Source: Verrucomicrobiales bacterium (GTDB lineage: Bacteria; Verrucomicrobiota; Verrucomicrobiia; Verrucomicrobiales; DEV007). Taken from it: a stretch of DNA of 64,000 bases. The DNA is taken from NCBI GenBank assembly GCA_029210205.1, contig JARGOD010000002.1, positions 1-64,000 of the forward strand, in the 5' to 3' direction. Both the position numbers and the translations under genes were made by a program. The notes beneath the pieces were generated by a model. The model saw nothing but the letters and a program-made list of their open reading frames with translations, was not told the origin of the DNA and did no database searches. Positions 47,801-55,648 of this stretch are shown piece by piece; the stretch's first letter is position 1, and each line of letters opens with the position of its first letter.

Positions 47801-48449
47801 TTCCGTCGCCAAACAACTGGACCTCGACGTGGCGGGCACGCTGAATGTATTTTTCGAGAAAAACTCCGCTATCACCGAAGTTCGCTTCGCTGGCACGGGT
47901 AACCCTGTTGAATGCGTCACCCAACCCTGTTGAGTCCTGACAAATCTCCATCCCAATACCGCCTCCTCCTGCGGTGCTCTTGAGCATGACAGGATAGCCG
48001 ATTGCTTCTGCTGCCGTGATCGCTTCATCGACGGAGGTGAGAAGGGCAGTCCCTTCAAGAAGAGGGACGCCGCTGTCTTTGGCTATCTGCCTAGCGGTGT
48101 GCTTTAGGCCGAACTGACGAATCTGTTCTCCCGTGGGTCCGATCCAGGCGACTCCGGCTGCTTCGCATGCCTCCGCGAACGAAGCGTTCTCGGAGAGGAG
48201 ACCGTAGCCCGGGTGTATTCCGTCAGCTCCGGTTTGTGCGGCAATTTCAAGAATGCGTTCCGTTTGCAGATAAGATTCGGAGACCGGAGCGGGTCCAAGA
48301 AGAAACGCTTCGTCAGCGTCGGTGACATGAGGCGCGTCACGATCCGCCTCCGAATAAACAGCGACAGAAGGGATACCAAGAACCTTGAGTGTGCGAATAA
48401 TCCGGCAGGCGATTTCCCCGCGGTTGGCGATAAGAACTTTGGAAAGCAT
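44868..48449 (-). CDS. Biotin-dependent urea/guanidine carboxylase
   Basis: This 1193-residue single-chain carboxylase has a biotin carboxylase domain (about 1-450: [29 protein letters not shown]), the carboxyltransferase halves AHS2 (about 470-790) and AHS1 (about 830-1060), and a C-terminal biotinyl domain with EAMKMEI near residue 1155. It carboxylates urea to allophanate or, in the widespread bacterial form, guanidine to carboxyguanidine. Two adjacent DUF1989 proteins favour guanidine. The segment SIDFTGD has Asp where I recall Asn in fungal urea carboxylases; this needs an alignment. The upstream 93 residues of open frame are out-of-family and were excluded. BirA at 20.9 kb should biotinylate it. 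Confidence 0.93.
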   Translation of the reverse strand: MLSKVLIANRGEIACRIIRTLKVLGIPSVAVYSEADRDAPHVTDADEAFLLGPAPVSESYLQTERILEIAAQTGADGIHPGYGLLSENASFAEACEAAGVAWIGPTGEQIRQFGLKHTARQIAKDSGVPLLEGTALLTSVDEAITAAEAIGYPVMLKSTAGGGGIGMEICQDSTGLGDAFNRVTRASEANFGDSGVFLEKYIQRARHVEVQLFGDGKGHVVALGTRDCSAQRRHQKIVEETPAPGFTREEAPDLFEGAAKMAAALNYRSAGTAEFLVDADTGEYYFLEINTRLQVEHGITESVTGVDLVEWMVKLAGGDEIDYTFAESGYSIEVRLCAEDPAKDFQPSSGLLTEVIFPNNARVDHWISSGSVISAHYDSLIGKIMVTAPSREEAVAAMSTALAETNIAGIETNLEYLREIIQCDVFADPGAMSTSVLADFDYTPSTIDVLASGTQTTVQDFPGRIGYWEVGIPPSGPMDSLSFRIANRLVGNDEGTAGLEITVSGPTLKFNQASEIALVGAPLPSTLDGEPISFGKPISVSKDSVLKIGTSGKDPGVRAYLAVKGGLDVPDYLGSKSTFTLGQFGGHGGRALRVGDVLRLGHAAAGDSLPAPEGLIPTYSTHWDIAVIYGPHGCPEFFTPEDIEMVFTTDWKVHYNSARTGVRLIGPKPTWAREDGGEAGLHPSNIHDNAYAVGSIDFTGDMPVVLGPDGPSLGGFVCPATVIEADLWKMGQVDPGDTIRFHPVSDEEARLLRDQQDLSIAKLIGSSDPKPAETQAIPTQTAVIESLPGVTIRPSGESHLLIEYGEMKLDLNLRFKAHVVYQWFQEQKIDGILDLTPGIRSLQVHFDSHRLSQGKVIELVRESEAAITDLESVEVPARIVHLPLSWDDPSTQEAIQKYMQSVNPEAPWCPSNIEFIRRVNGLESIDEVKEIVYSAAYCVMGLGDVYLGAPVATPLDPRHRLVTTKYNPARTWTPENAVGIGGAYLCIYGMEGPGGYQFVGRTVQMWNKFHVTPSFTEEEPWLLRFFDQIRFYEVSGEELQQLRADFLIGRWNPKIEETSFSLRNYNQFLESEVESISSFQSTQQNSFREERQRWEDAGIFKKLVETAEEAAAPPESELPEGCEPVEAAVAGSVWKVLVKPGDVVAADDPVLILEAMKMEITIPSPEAGTVESLFASEGDPVQPGQLLIALKPS

Positions 48450-48460
48450 GATGGGTGAGC

Positions 48461-49093
48461 TCAGTCCCAGATGAGAACCTCGACAGGAGTGGGGTTGTAG
48501 GCGTTGCAGGGATTGTTGAGCTGCGGGCAGTTGGAAATCAAGGCGATGACATCCATTTCCGCGACCATTTCGACGTAGCGACCGGGGGCGGAAATTCCGT
48601 CGGCGAAGGTGAGTTTGCCATCGGGAGTGACGGGGACGTTCATGAAAAAGTTGATGTTGTTCGTGATGTCCCGCTTCCCGAGGCCCTCGCCCCATTCGAT
48701 CACCCCGCAAAGAAAGGAGTCGCGACAAGCGTGCATGGGTTCCTTGTCGAGCGAGTAGCGCATCGTGTTCGACTCGCGCGAGCAGGCGCCGCCAACGGTG
48801 TCGTGGCGACCGCAGGTGTCCGCAGTGATCGTGAGAAGTTCGTTGCCCTCTGTCGACATCAGGGTCGTGCCGGCAGTGAGGTAAAGTGCGGCCTGATTTC
48901 GAATCGTGACATCGGCGGCGTATCGATCAGTCGGGTCGTTCGCGTTGTAGAAAAGCGTGTCAGCGGCCTGATTGCCCTCGAGGTCGAGAATGCGAAAGGT
49001 CTGGCCTTTGCTGATCTTGCGCATCCAGTGATCACCGGCTTCGATGACTTCACGATAGACGGCGTCTTCGGGAGAATAAGATGATTCAGTCAT
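48461..49093 (-). CDS. DUF1989 protein, urea-carboxylase-associated protein 2 (CgdB/A-like)
   Basis: This 210-residue protein contains [26 protein letters not shown]-type residues, [37 protein letters not shown] and [16 protein letters not shown]. These are the DUF1989/UAAP2 hallmarks. The Cys and His in CGRHD are likely metal or catalytic ligands. In characterised systems the two DUF1989 subunits form carboxyguanidine deiminase, making allophanate from carboxyguanidine. It is 11 bp upstream of the carboxylase and 3 bp downstream of its paralogue. Confidence 0.9.
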   Translation of the reverse strand: MTESSYSPEDAVYREVIEAGDHWMRKISKGQTFRILDLEGNQAADTLFYNANDPTDRYAADVTIRNQAALYLTAGTTLMSTEGNELLTITADTCGRHDTVGGACSRESNTMRYSLDKEPMHACRDSFLCGVIEWGEGLGKRDITNNINFFMNVPVTPDGKLTFADGISAPGRYVEMVAEMDVIALISNCPQLNNPCNAYNPTPVEVLIWD

Positions 49094-49096
49094 GGC

Positions 49097-49822
49097 TCAG
49101 GAACGCAGGGCGTAGTAGTCCTCTGTGTTGATAAAAGCCCGCTCGTTCTCGGGCCGGGAGAGGCGGCAGGGATCGTCCGCTGCGACAGGGTCGGCATCGA
49201 AGACTTCGAGCTTTACTGGCTTGGGTGCATAGGTCGTGTTCGGATCGAGCGGATGTTGGCAGGAGGTCAGGACCACCAGCGTATCCATTTCAAAACGGAG
49301 TTCGACGACGGATCCCGCAGCCGACGCACCATCGACATAACTGAGATGCCCTCCGTCATTGGAGACGACTTTCGAGAAGAGATTCAAATTCGGAACGATA
49401 TCCTTCTTTCCGAGTCCGTGCTTTCCTAACTCGATCAGAAAATTTTCACGCGCGTTCCGGTAAAAATCATTCCGCGCAATTTGGTAATTGTGCTCGCCAT
49501 ATTTCTCACGGACCAACTTCGCATCGGTGCAGCCGCAAACGCTGTCATGCCAACCGGCAGTGTCCTTGATGATCGAACAAAAGAGGCGGCCCATGTCGGA
49601 ATGCAGGCAATGTCCTTCGGTGAGCTGAAAGGTGTGCTGCCCTTTCAGCGTGTCGGGCATGTTGTAACGCTCGATCGGCTCGTCGGCATTGTAGAGGAGG
49701 GTGCTGACATTCGCGCCACCTTCAAGATCGGTGAGTCTAAGAACCTTGCCTCGACGGATTGTCTGCGACCACATCCCTCCGCCGGGAACAGTCTTCGCGT
49801 AAATGATTTCAGGCTCGCTCAT
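49097..49822 (-). CDS. DUF1989 protein, urea-carboxylase-associated protein 1
   Basis: This is a 241-residue paralogue of the preceding DUF1989 protein: [52 protein letters not shown] and a C-terminal [17 protein letters not shown]. The last element is typical of UAAP1. Together the two should form the heteromeric carboxyguanidine deiminase. The ATG at 49822 is used; an upstream TTG would add 8 residues. A copy of a dispersed repeat (49852-49899) lies just before it. Confidence 0.9.
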   Translation of the reverse strand: MSEPEIIYAKTVPGGGMWSQTIRRGKVLRLTDLEGGANVSTLLYNADEPIERYNMPDTLKGQHTFQLTEGHCLHSDMGRLFCSIIKDTAGWHDSVCGCTDAKLVREKYGEHNYQIARNDFYRNARENFLIELGKHGLGKKDIVPNLNLFSKVVSNDGGHLSYVDGASAAGSVVELRFEMDTLVVLTSCQHPLDPNTTYAPKPVKLEVFDADPVAADDPCRLSRPENERAFINTEDYYALRS

Positions 49823-49851
49823 GGGGTGGGCGCTTTGCGCTGTCAAAAGTG

Positions 49852-49899
49852 AAAGGTAAAAGGTGGGAAGGTTTTCAAGGTGGCAGGATGGTGCCCGCC
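49852..49899. repeat. Dispersed repeat with hairpin, copy A
   Basis: This 48-bp element starts AAAGGTAAAAGGTGGGAAGG and ends with an imperfect hairpin (GGCAGG...GTGCCCGCC). Its first 24 bp are identical to 59299-59322. Both copies sit 30-40 bp in front of a minus-strand start codon in the same orientation. Confidence 0.7.
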
Positions 49900-49917
49900 T
49901 TTTCTCTAGACTGCTGA

Positions 49918-50358
49918 CTACTCGCCTGGAAATGGGTGGATCGGTGGGATGAGGAGTGACATCATGACGAGGCGTCCCGACTTCACTCCCTTACAGGTGA
50001 TAAGCTTGTCGGCGATCATTTTGAGACGTCTCGCCGGGCCCTGCACGAGAATGACTTCCATGGTGTGGTCTTCTTCGAGGAGGATGTGCTGCGAGCTGAT
50101 GACTTCGTCGATGTATTCCCGCTCGATCGCAGCGAGTTGGGGAAGGAGTCCCGACTTTGACTCGTCGTAAAAGAGCGTGATGGTCCCGGCCATCATTTCC
50201 GTGCCGCGTTGCTTGTAATGCTCGATCAAGCTGGCATTGATCATCTCCGCGACGGCCTGCGAGCGATTCGTGAATCCGCGCGCTTTCACGAGATTATCCA
50301 ACTCGTTGTAGACTCCGTTCGGCAGAGAAATACTGATTCGTTTAACACCTTTTTCCAA
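49918..50358 (-). CDS. NikR-family repressor without a canonical nickel site
   Basis: This 146-residue regulator has an N-terminal ribbon-helix-helix (about 5-45: [35 protein letters not shown]) and a C-terminal ACT-like NikR domain. An ungapped 38-residue match to E. coli NikR puts Arg80, His91, Leu93 and Thr99 at the nickel ligands His76, His87, His89 and Cys95, so three of four are lost. It likely senses something other than nickel. The start is a TTG at 50358 with a GGAGG sequence 5 bp upstream. A palindrome with NikR-operator geometry lies 47 bp upstream. It heads the DUF1989-carboxylase-allophanate hydrolase genes. Confidence 0.85.
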   Translation of the reverse strand: MEKGVKRISISLPNGVYNELDNLVKARGFTNRSQAVAEMINASLIEHYKQRGTEMMAGTITLFYDESKSGLLPQLAAIEREYIDEVISSQHILLEEDHTMEVILVQGPARRLKMIADKLITCKGVKSGRLVMMSLLIPPIHPFPGE

Positions 50359-50404
50359 GACGACCTCCTTTTCTCCGACTACCTGAGCACAACGCGGGCC
50401 AAGG

Positions 50405-50434
50405 AGTAATACTTTTAAGCAAAATAGTATTACT
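50405..50434. promoter_or_regulatory. NikR-type operator palindrome
   Basis: AGTAATACT (50405-50413) and AGTATTACT (50426-50434) are exact inverted repeats with a 12-bp spacer. Read as GTAATA-N16-TATTAC it is 28 bp long, identical in layout to the E. coli NikR operator (GTATGA-N16-TCATAC). It overlaps the stop of the upstream gene and precedes the NikR-like gene, so autoregulation is likely. Confidence 0.75.
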
Positions 50435-51104
50435 AACTAACTTTCGGCGTCATACTCACTCGACGCACGAGGCGAAAGCCGACATTGTCGCGCTCGCTCG
50501 TGTCAGGAATCTCATCACTCCAGGAGCATCGTAACAGTCTTGGTAGATAGTCCCAGGCTCCCCCCCGGATCTGGTGGGAACCGGCCAGTCGTCCGGACTC
50601 GTTCGTCCACTCGCAGACGTTCCCGAGAAGGTCATAAATGCCGAATGCGTTTCCCGGATAGCTTCCCGTCTTTGTCATGGAGCCGGGTCCGATTCTCTGG
50701 ATCGATTCGTCGAAGAGGAAGTTCGCATCCGTTGGGCTGAGCGTGTCAGAATCGGGGAAAACTGAGTCCGTCCCCGCGCGGGCGGCATGCTCCCATTCAA
50801 GAGCAGAGGGGAGATCCCAACTTTCATCTTCGCTTTCTTTCCTAAGCCATCGAATGAAGCTCATCGCATCATCCCAGCTGATTCCATATGCAGGGAGCTC
50901 GTCATCGACTTCCTCGAACCGACCCGGCTCAAACGACTGCCATTCGGCCACGGTGACGGGAAACTTGCCAATCTCAAAAGGGCCGTCAACTTCACACCAT
51001 CCCCCAAGGGGTTCGCCTGCGTTCGCGAACTTGTCGTTTGGGGAAGATCCAATCCAGGTTCTTCCGCCTTCGAGAACGACCATTTCAGGAAGAGTAATCG
51101 TCAT
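50433..51104 (-). CDS. FGE/SUMF1-fold protein, copy 1
   Basis: This 223-residue protein is a formylglycine-generating-enzyme (sulfatase-modifying factor) domain: GGRTWIGSS, FPVTVAEW, GISWDDAMSFIRWL, LPSALEWEHAARAG, GNAFGIYDLLGNVCEWT, RGGAWDYLPRLLRCSWSD and NVGFRLVRR. The two copper-binding cysteines of true FGE, expected just after the RGGAW position, are absent, so it is unlikely to make formylglycine. It also lacks the DinB iron domain of EgtB. It might be a binding or accessory subunit. Its start overlaps the upstream gene (ATGA). Confidence 0.85.
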   Translation of the reverse strand: MTITLPEMVVLEGGRTWIGSSPNDKFANAGEPLGGWCEVDGPFEIGKFPVTVAEWQSFEPGRFEEVDDELPAYGISWDDAMSFIRWLRKESEDESWDLPSALEWEHAARAGTDSVFPDSDTLSPTDANFLFDESIQRIGPGSMTKTGSYPGNAFGIYDLLGNVCEWTNESGRLAGSHQIRGGAWDYLPRLLRCSWSDEIPDTSERDNVGFRLVRRVSMTPKVS

Positions 51105-51961
51105 GCATCAAAGTTAGTTTCGAGACGACGACCCGGATCTTCACGAACCCAATCCGCGATCTCTGATCCGGTCGCTATCCACGCATCTCCTGTCTTGACG
51201 ATGTCGTTGAGAAGTCGCTCGAGAAGTTTCACCCGCGACGGGCGACCGCTGAGCCATGGGTGCAATGTCAGGACAAAGCAGCAGCCGTAATCACGCATCG
51301 CAGTGAATTCATCCCACCAAAGGCGATAAACCTTTTCACAGTCCTCCGGAATGAAGCCCCACGCCGGGTCAGCATTGAAGGCGAACTGTTCCCAGTCTTC
51401 GAGCATCCATTGACCCGGAATCTCGACGAGTCCGTTACCGTGGATGAAAGGCACGTCGTCAGCCATCATGCTGGCGTTGTAGACAAACCCTTCGCGCACA
51501 AGAAGATCGGTCGTCCCCGGGTTAATCTCGAACCAGGGAGCGCGGAATCCAGCGGGCCGCTTCCCTGTCACGGATTCGAGAATGCCAAGACTCTTGAGCA
51601 GGACCTCCTCTTCCTCGGCCGGAGAAAGGTCGGCAAGCTTTTCGTGAAGATGTCCATGGGCTCCGATCTCATGACCGTCCTCGAGAATCGCCGCAGTCAT
51701 CTTTGGATGATGCTCGACAATGTAGCTCGGAATGAAAAATGTCGCCGGGAGCCCGAGATGTTTCATGAGGCCGAGAAGACGTGGCACCGCCACGGTCGGG
51801 CCATACTCGCACTGTGACATCGTCGTGAGACGCGAAGCGAGCGCGGGATCCTCGGAGAGAGCCGTGGTTTCGCCGTCGACATCGAAGCAAATCATGACGG
51901 CACACTTTTTGCCGTGAGGCCAAAGATGCCGAGGTGGCGGTGTATACGGAGTCGCTGCCAT
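51101..51961 (-). CDS. NodB-type polysaccharide deacetylase/amidohydrolase
   Basis: This 286-residue protein has a NodB homology domain: FDVDGE (catalytic and metal Asp), HEIGAHGHLHEKL (metal His), FRAPWFEINPGT and LTLHPWLSGRPSRV. Relatives include PuuE-type allantoinase and other C-N hydrolases that act on small cyclic or acylated nitrogen compounds, as well as glycan deacetylases. There is no signal peptide, and the nitrogen-catabolic neighbourhood argues for the former. It is sandwiched between the SDR and FGE-like genes with 2-bp and overlapping junctions. Confidence 0.87.
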   Translation of the reverse strand: MAATPYTPPPRHLWPHGKKCAVMICFDVDGETTALSEDPALASRLTTMSQCEYGPTVAVPRLLGLMKHLGLPATFFIPSYIVEHHPKMTAAILEDGHEIGAHGHLHEKLADLSPAEEEEVLLKSLGILESVTGKRPAGFRAPWFEINPGTTDLLVREGFVYNASMMADDVPFIHGNGLVEIPGQWMLEDWEQFAFNADPAWGFIPEDCEKVYRLWWDEFTAMRDYGCCFVLTLHPWLSGRPSRVKLLERLLNDIVKTGDAWIATGSEIADWVREDPGRRLETNFDA

Positions 51962-51963
51962 GA

Positions 51964-52752
51964 TCAGGTCGCCGGGTCTTGCCACTCTCCGGCAGCATTG
52001 ATCTCTGATGGAAGAGTAAGGTCGTAGCGCTCCCATCCTGCAGCGATTCCTCCATCGACGGGAATGATCGCACCTGTCACATAGGAAGCATCATCCGAAG
52101 CAAGAAAATGAAAAGCAGCGGCAATCTCTTCCGGCGTGCCAAGACGACCGAGCGGGGTTCGGGATTCTGCGAAAGGAATTTCAGGGTTGTCTTCGATTTC
52201 AAGAACAGCCGGGGTTTCGATCGTTCCGGGGGCGACGGCGTTCACGGTGACTCCTTCCGAAGCGAGCTCCAGCGCACCGCACTTGGTGAGATGCGCCACG
52301 GCCGCTTTGGAAGTGGCGTAGGCTGTGCCTGCCGGAATCCCCAACGTTCCGACAAAGGAAGCCGTGTTCAAAATTCGACCACCGCTTTGCATCACGCGAG
52401 CGGCGTGCTTGATACCGAAGGCGACACCGTGAACATTGACCGAGAGAGTTTTCTCTAACAGCGCAGGAGTCAGGTCCTTGAAACTCACCCCGAGAGGCTG
52501 AATGCCAGCATTGTTGACCATGATGTCGAGCTGCCCATGTTTTGCAACGACTGCGTCGACGAGAGCAGCAATTTGTGATTCTTCGGAAACATCGGTTTCG
52601 ATGAATTCAAATGAGGAATCGACCGGGGCTTTACGATCAGCGACGACGACGGTCGCACCCGCTTCATGAAAGCGGTTAACAATTGCTTCGCCAATCCCGG
52701 AACTGCCACCGGTGACGATGGCGACTTTTCCTTCGAGGGAAAAGAAACTCAT
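51964..52752 (-). CDS. Short-chain dehydrogenase/reductase
   Basis: This 262-residue classical SDR has the NAD(P) motif VTGGSSGIGEAI, NNAG, the catalytic Ser in NTASFVG and YATSK (Tyr-xxx-Lys), plus AVAPGTIETP. It ends with an unusual extended C-terminal 20 residues. It could oxidise a hydroxylated intermediate released by the Rieske oxygenases. It starts inside the Rieske stop codon (ATGA overlap), so it is translationally coupled to that oxygenase. Confidence 0.92.
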   Translation of the reverse strand: MSFFSLEGKVAIVTGGSSGIGEAIVNRFHEAGATVVVADRKAPVDSSFEFIETDVSEESQIAALVDAVVAKHGQLDIMVNNAGIQPLGVSFKDLTPALLEKTLSVNVHGVAFGIKHAARVMQSGGRILNTASFVGTLGIPAGTAYATSKAAVAHLTKCGALELASEGVTVNAVAPGTIETPAVLEIEDNPEIPFAESRTPLGRLGTPEEIAAAFHFLASDDASYVTGAIIPVDGGIAAGWERYDLTLPSEINAAGEWQDPAT

Positions 52753-54005
52753 GCACGCGAGCGCTCGATCACAGAAGTGAGGTACTGCTGAAAATGCCAG
52801 ATCGGTTCTTCGAGGTGGCTCAGCCTTCCGGGCTTGTAGGCCGCAGAGCGCATTCCCATTTGGGTCGCGCCACAAACCTCCATGTCCTCGAGGTGAAATT
52901 TGATCGCTGCTTCGACCTCGCTTTCGAAGAGAGCGTTGTAGTCCTCTCGCTCCTTATTCGAAGGATGAATGATCATCGTCGTGAGGAGGCTGCAAGTTTC
53001 AGGTCCGGTCGGCAGAAGCCGATACCAGTAGGTGCGATCCGGAGCATTGAAGATGAGGAAGTTAGGGAAGCCAAGATAGACCCACCATTCCGTGTAGTCC
53101 TCGACCTCGAGTCCAGGAAAAGGATCCATCGTTGTCCCGGCGTCACCGCTTTTGAGAATCTCCTCCTTCATGTCATCCCTGAGTGGCAGGTGCATGACGG
53201 AGAAGTTCTCATCATAAGGTTCTGTCCAGCAGCCTTTCGCCGGAAGAAACGGCTCAAGCGTTTCGCGGTGTGCACCGAGATGATGGTAGGCCTCCATGAA
53301 GTTTTCGAGGAGGATCTTCCAGTTGAAATCACACTCCCAGGTCTGAGACCAAACGAGCTCGGCTTTCGACCAGTTCCACTTGCTGATAAAATTCTCTTTG
53401 AGGCCGCCAAGCTTTTCGGCGACCGGCGGGAGATCTTCATTCAATGTCGCAAAGATGAACCCTTCCCAGATTTCACTGCGGTATTCGTGAAGGCAGACTT
53501 CGCTGCGATCAAAGTCTTCAGCTTCCTGCATCTCGGGGACGCCGACGAGCTTACCGGTGAGGTCATAACTCCAGAGGTGGTAGGGGCAAAGGACGACGCG
53601 CTGATTCCCACTTTCAGGGGCCGCACCTTTTGGCATCACATCCATTCCGCGATGTCGACAGACGCGTGAGAGAACGCGGACTTGCTCATCTTTTCCGCGC
53701 GTCACGAGCATCGGCTCACCGCACATGTCAACGCGGAGGTAGTCGCCGGATTTCGGGATTTGTGAGATATGCGCGACCGAGATCCATTCTTTGCGAAAGA
53801 TTTCGTTCACTTCGAAATCGAGGAACTCCGGCGATACATACGCGCCCGAAGGGAGCGACTGTGACTTCTCCCGCGGGAGCGCGGCGGATTCGACAATGCT
53901 GTCACAAATGGCTTTGAAGTCAGCGGTGCTTCTTCCGTTCGCGGGAAAAGTGTAGCCTTCTTCAGTCGTCGAGGAAGCTGGCATGGGTGGGGATGCTGTC
54001 GTCAT
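52749..54005 (-). CDS. Rieske oxygenase alpha subunit, copy 1
   Basis: This 418-residue oxygenase has Rieske [2Fe-2S] ligands Cys116, His118, Cys140, His143 (CRHRGMD and CPYHLW). The mononuclear iron site has His241 and His246 in ENFMEAYHHLGAH and Asp in FHLEDMEVC. The residue bridging the two centres aligns with naphthalene dioxygenase Asp205 but is Glu238, as in carnitine-type (CntA) N-acting oxygenases. It probably hydroxylates an N-methyl or similar carbon. No reductase is encoded nearby. It is coupled to the SDR gene. Confidence 0.93.
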   Translation of the reverse strand: MTTASPPMPASSTTEEGYTFPANGRSTADFKAICDSIVESAALPREKSQSLPSGAYVSPEFLDFEVNEIFRKEWISVAHISQIPKSGDYLRVDMCGEPMLVTRGKDEQVRVLSRVCRHRGMDVMPKGAAPESGNQRVVLCPYHLWSYDLTGKLVGVPEMQEAEDFDRSEVCLHEYRSEIWEGFIFATLNEDLPPVAEKLGGLKENFISKWNWSKAELVWSQTWECDFNWKILLENFMEAYHHLGAHRETLEPFLPAKGCWTEPYDENFSVMHLPLRDDMKEEILKSGDAGTTMDPFPGLEVEDYTEWWVYLGFPNFLIFNAPDRTYWYRLLPTGPETCSLLTTMIIHPSNKEREDYNALFESEVEAAIKFHLEDMEVCGATQMGMRSAAYKPGRLSHLEEPIWHFQQYLTSVIERSRA

Positions 54006-54022
54006 GATATTTTGTCAGGAGG

Positions 54023-54877
54023 TTAGGTTGAAAGGAGAGACTTGAGGCGGTCGCGCTGCTTGTGGGCGATCCAGGTATTGATATCCCAGAGATCGCCGAC
54101 CGGCTTTTGAGTGAAGGGCTCACAGTGGAGGTAGCCATCAGGGCCGAACTCAGGAGTGATCGTAAAATGTTCGAAGCCACGGGCGATCTGCGATTCCCAA
54201 ACTTTGTCCCACCACCCTTCGTGAGCGGCGAGATCATCAGCGTGCTCCGGTGCGCGCGGGTCAGGAACCTGAGGGCCCTGGTTATAGCCGACCCGCGTTT
54301 GAAGATGGAAGGCATGCCTCGCGCAAAGGTCGAGGATCTCAGGTTCTTCGTCGAGAACAAGTCGCTCCGCGACGACAACGAAATGACTGAAGTCACAGGT
54401 GATCTTAAGATCGGGGACTTCGGTGAGAACATCGCGTGTTGCCCAGGCACTGTTAATGTAGCGACCGCGGTGCGTCTCGGCGGAGATGGAGATTCCGTAT
54501 TCTTCTTCCAAGCCCGGAATGGCTCCGTAGAATCCGATGGCTTGTGCCGGACTCCAGGCGTCGCTACCACCCATCGTGTTGATAAATAGCGGCTTGGCGG
54601 GTAGCGCGTTTTCAATACCTTCGCGGAGCGAGGCAAGGTGTTCATCGACGGACTTACCCGGTGAGGGAACATAGAAACCCGGAACGGTCGCCGTCGAAAT
54701 CTCGGCGATGTAGAGGAGTTCGTTTTCGGCGATGCATTGAAGAAAGGATTCCTGTTCTGCGGAATCGGTCGGAAAAGGAGATTCAAAACCCTGGAAGTCG
54801 GCTTCGGCACACAGTTGCGCCGCGTCGGCATAACTGCCTTCGTGTCCCCAGAATGTTTTAAAGAGAGAAATTTTCAT
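54023..54877 (-). CDS. Xylose-isomerase-like TIM-barrel protein
   Basis: This 284-residue protein of the AP-endonuclease-2/sugar-isomerase superfamily has possible metal ligands Glu in SAETHRGRY, Asp-x-x-His in CDFSHF, His in RHAFHLQTRVG and Glu in TPEFGP. Relatives isomerise or epimerise hydroxypyruvate, myo-inosose or sugars, so it could rearrange a small hydroxylated intermediate. It lies between an FGE-like gene (8 bp) and the Rieske gene (17 bp), clearly in the same operon. Confidence 0.82.
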   Translation of the reverse strand: MKISLFKTFWGHEGSYADAAQLCAEADFQGFESPFPTDSAEQESFLQCIAENELLYIAEISTATVPGFYVPSPGKSVDEHLASLREGIENALPAKPLFINTMGGSDAWSPAQAIGFYGAIPGLEEEYGISISAETHRGRYINSAWATRDVLTEVPDLKITCDFSHFVVVAERLVLDEEPEILDLCARHAFHLQTRVGYNQGPQVPDPRAPEHADDLAAHEGWWDKVWESQIARGFEHFTITPEFGPDGYLHCEPFTQKPVGDLWDINTWIAHKQRDRLKSLLST

Positions 54878-54885
54878 CGCGGGGT

Positions 54886-55629
54886 TTAATCGAGTTCTAC
54901 GACGAGTCGGAAACCGAGGTTGTCGTGGCTCTCAGTTCGGAGAGCCCAGTCGCGGGAAGAGCAGCGCATCGTTCGCGGAAGTTGATCCCAGGAGCCACCT
55001 TTGGTGACGTAGCGGGTCCCGGGTGTTTCGGAGATCTCGCCGGGACTGCGGGTCCAAGGAGAGGAGGTCCACTCGCTGACGTTTCCGCTCATGTCGAAAA
55101 GGCCAAAAGGGTTGGGCGGATAGGAGCCGATCGGAGTGAGATGGCCGCGGCCGACGGGATTTCCCATTTCATCGTAGAGGTAGTTCGCTTCGTTAAGCGA
55201 AAGGCGGTTTCGGCCGGAAGGGAAAAGAGCATCGTTCCCGGCGCGGGCGGCAAACTCCCATTCGATCTCGGTGGGGAGGCGGCAAACTCTATCGGTCTGT
55301 GAGCTGAGCCAGTCTGCATACTCGACTGCTTCTTCCCACGTGATTCCAGAGAGTGGAAGGCAGGATCCATTTGATCCCGGGACAACTGACTTTTTGAAGC
55401 GCGCCCATTCACATTGTGTTACGGGAGATCTGCCCATCGCGATGCGCTTCGTGACTGCCATTTTACGCTGAGGCAGCTCGACCGCACTGACGTAGCGGTC
55501 TTCGTCAGAGCCTCCCATCAGGAATTCTCCTGTGGGAAGCTCGACAAAGGTAAAGGGGTCGGGCGCCGCGTCATCGACTTGTCCGACTTCAAGGACTAAA
55601 GCGGTGGCGATAGAGGCGGCGACTGACAT
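54886..55629 (-). CDS. FGE/SUMF1-fold protein, copy 2
   Basis: This 247-residue paralogue of the FGE-like protein at 50.4 kb has FVELPTGEFLMGGSDEDRYVSAVELPQRKM-type start, RSPVTQCEW, GITWEEAVEYADWL, LPTEIEWEFAARAG, GLFDMSGNVSEWT and KGGSWDQLPRTMRCSSRDW, ending NLGFRLVVELD. The copper cysteines of FGE are again missing. The first 25 residues are hydrophobic-acidic but not a convincing signal peptide. It directly follows the ABC lipoprotein gene by 19 bp. Confidence 0.85.
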   Translation of the reverse strand: MSVAASIATALVLEVGQVDDAAPDPFTFVELPTGEFLMGGSDEDRYVSAVELPQRKMAVTKRIAMGRSPVTQCEWARFKKSVVPGSNGSCLPLSGITWEEAVEYADWLSSQTDRVCRLPTEIEWEFAARAGNDALFPSGRNRLSLNEANYLYDEMGNPVGRGHLTPIGSYPPNPFGLFDMSGNVSEWTSSPWTRSPGEISETPGTRYVTKGGSWDQLPRTMRCSSRDWALRTESHDNLGFRLVVELD

Positions 55630-55648
55630 GACTAGTGGAGTGTTAGGA

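Noticed and set aside
48450-48728. 93-residue N-terminal extension of the carboxylase
   Set aside because: It overlaps the DUF1989 gene out of frame and has an Arg/His-rich composition unlike the family. The ATG at 48449 gives the standard [16 protein letters not shown] start.
49823-49917. Possible guanidine-I (ykkC) riboswitch before the DUF1989 genes
   Set aside because: The conserved riboswitch core sequences are absent here and in the other large gaps of the block. The gap contains a dispersed repeat.
50433-51104. Formylglycine-generating enzyme acting on the sulfatase at 8.1 kb
   Set aside because: The copper cysteines needed for catalysis are missing and the genes are 40 kb apart.
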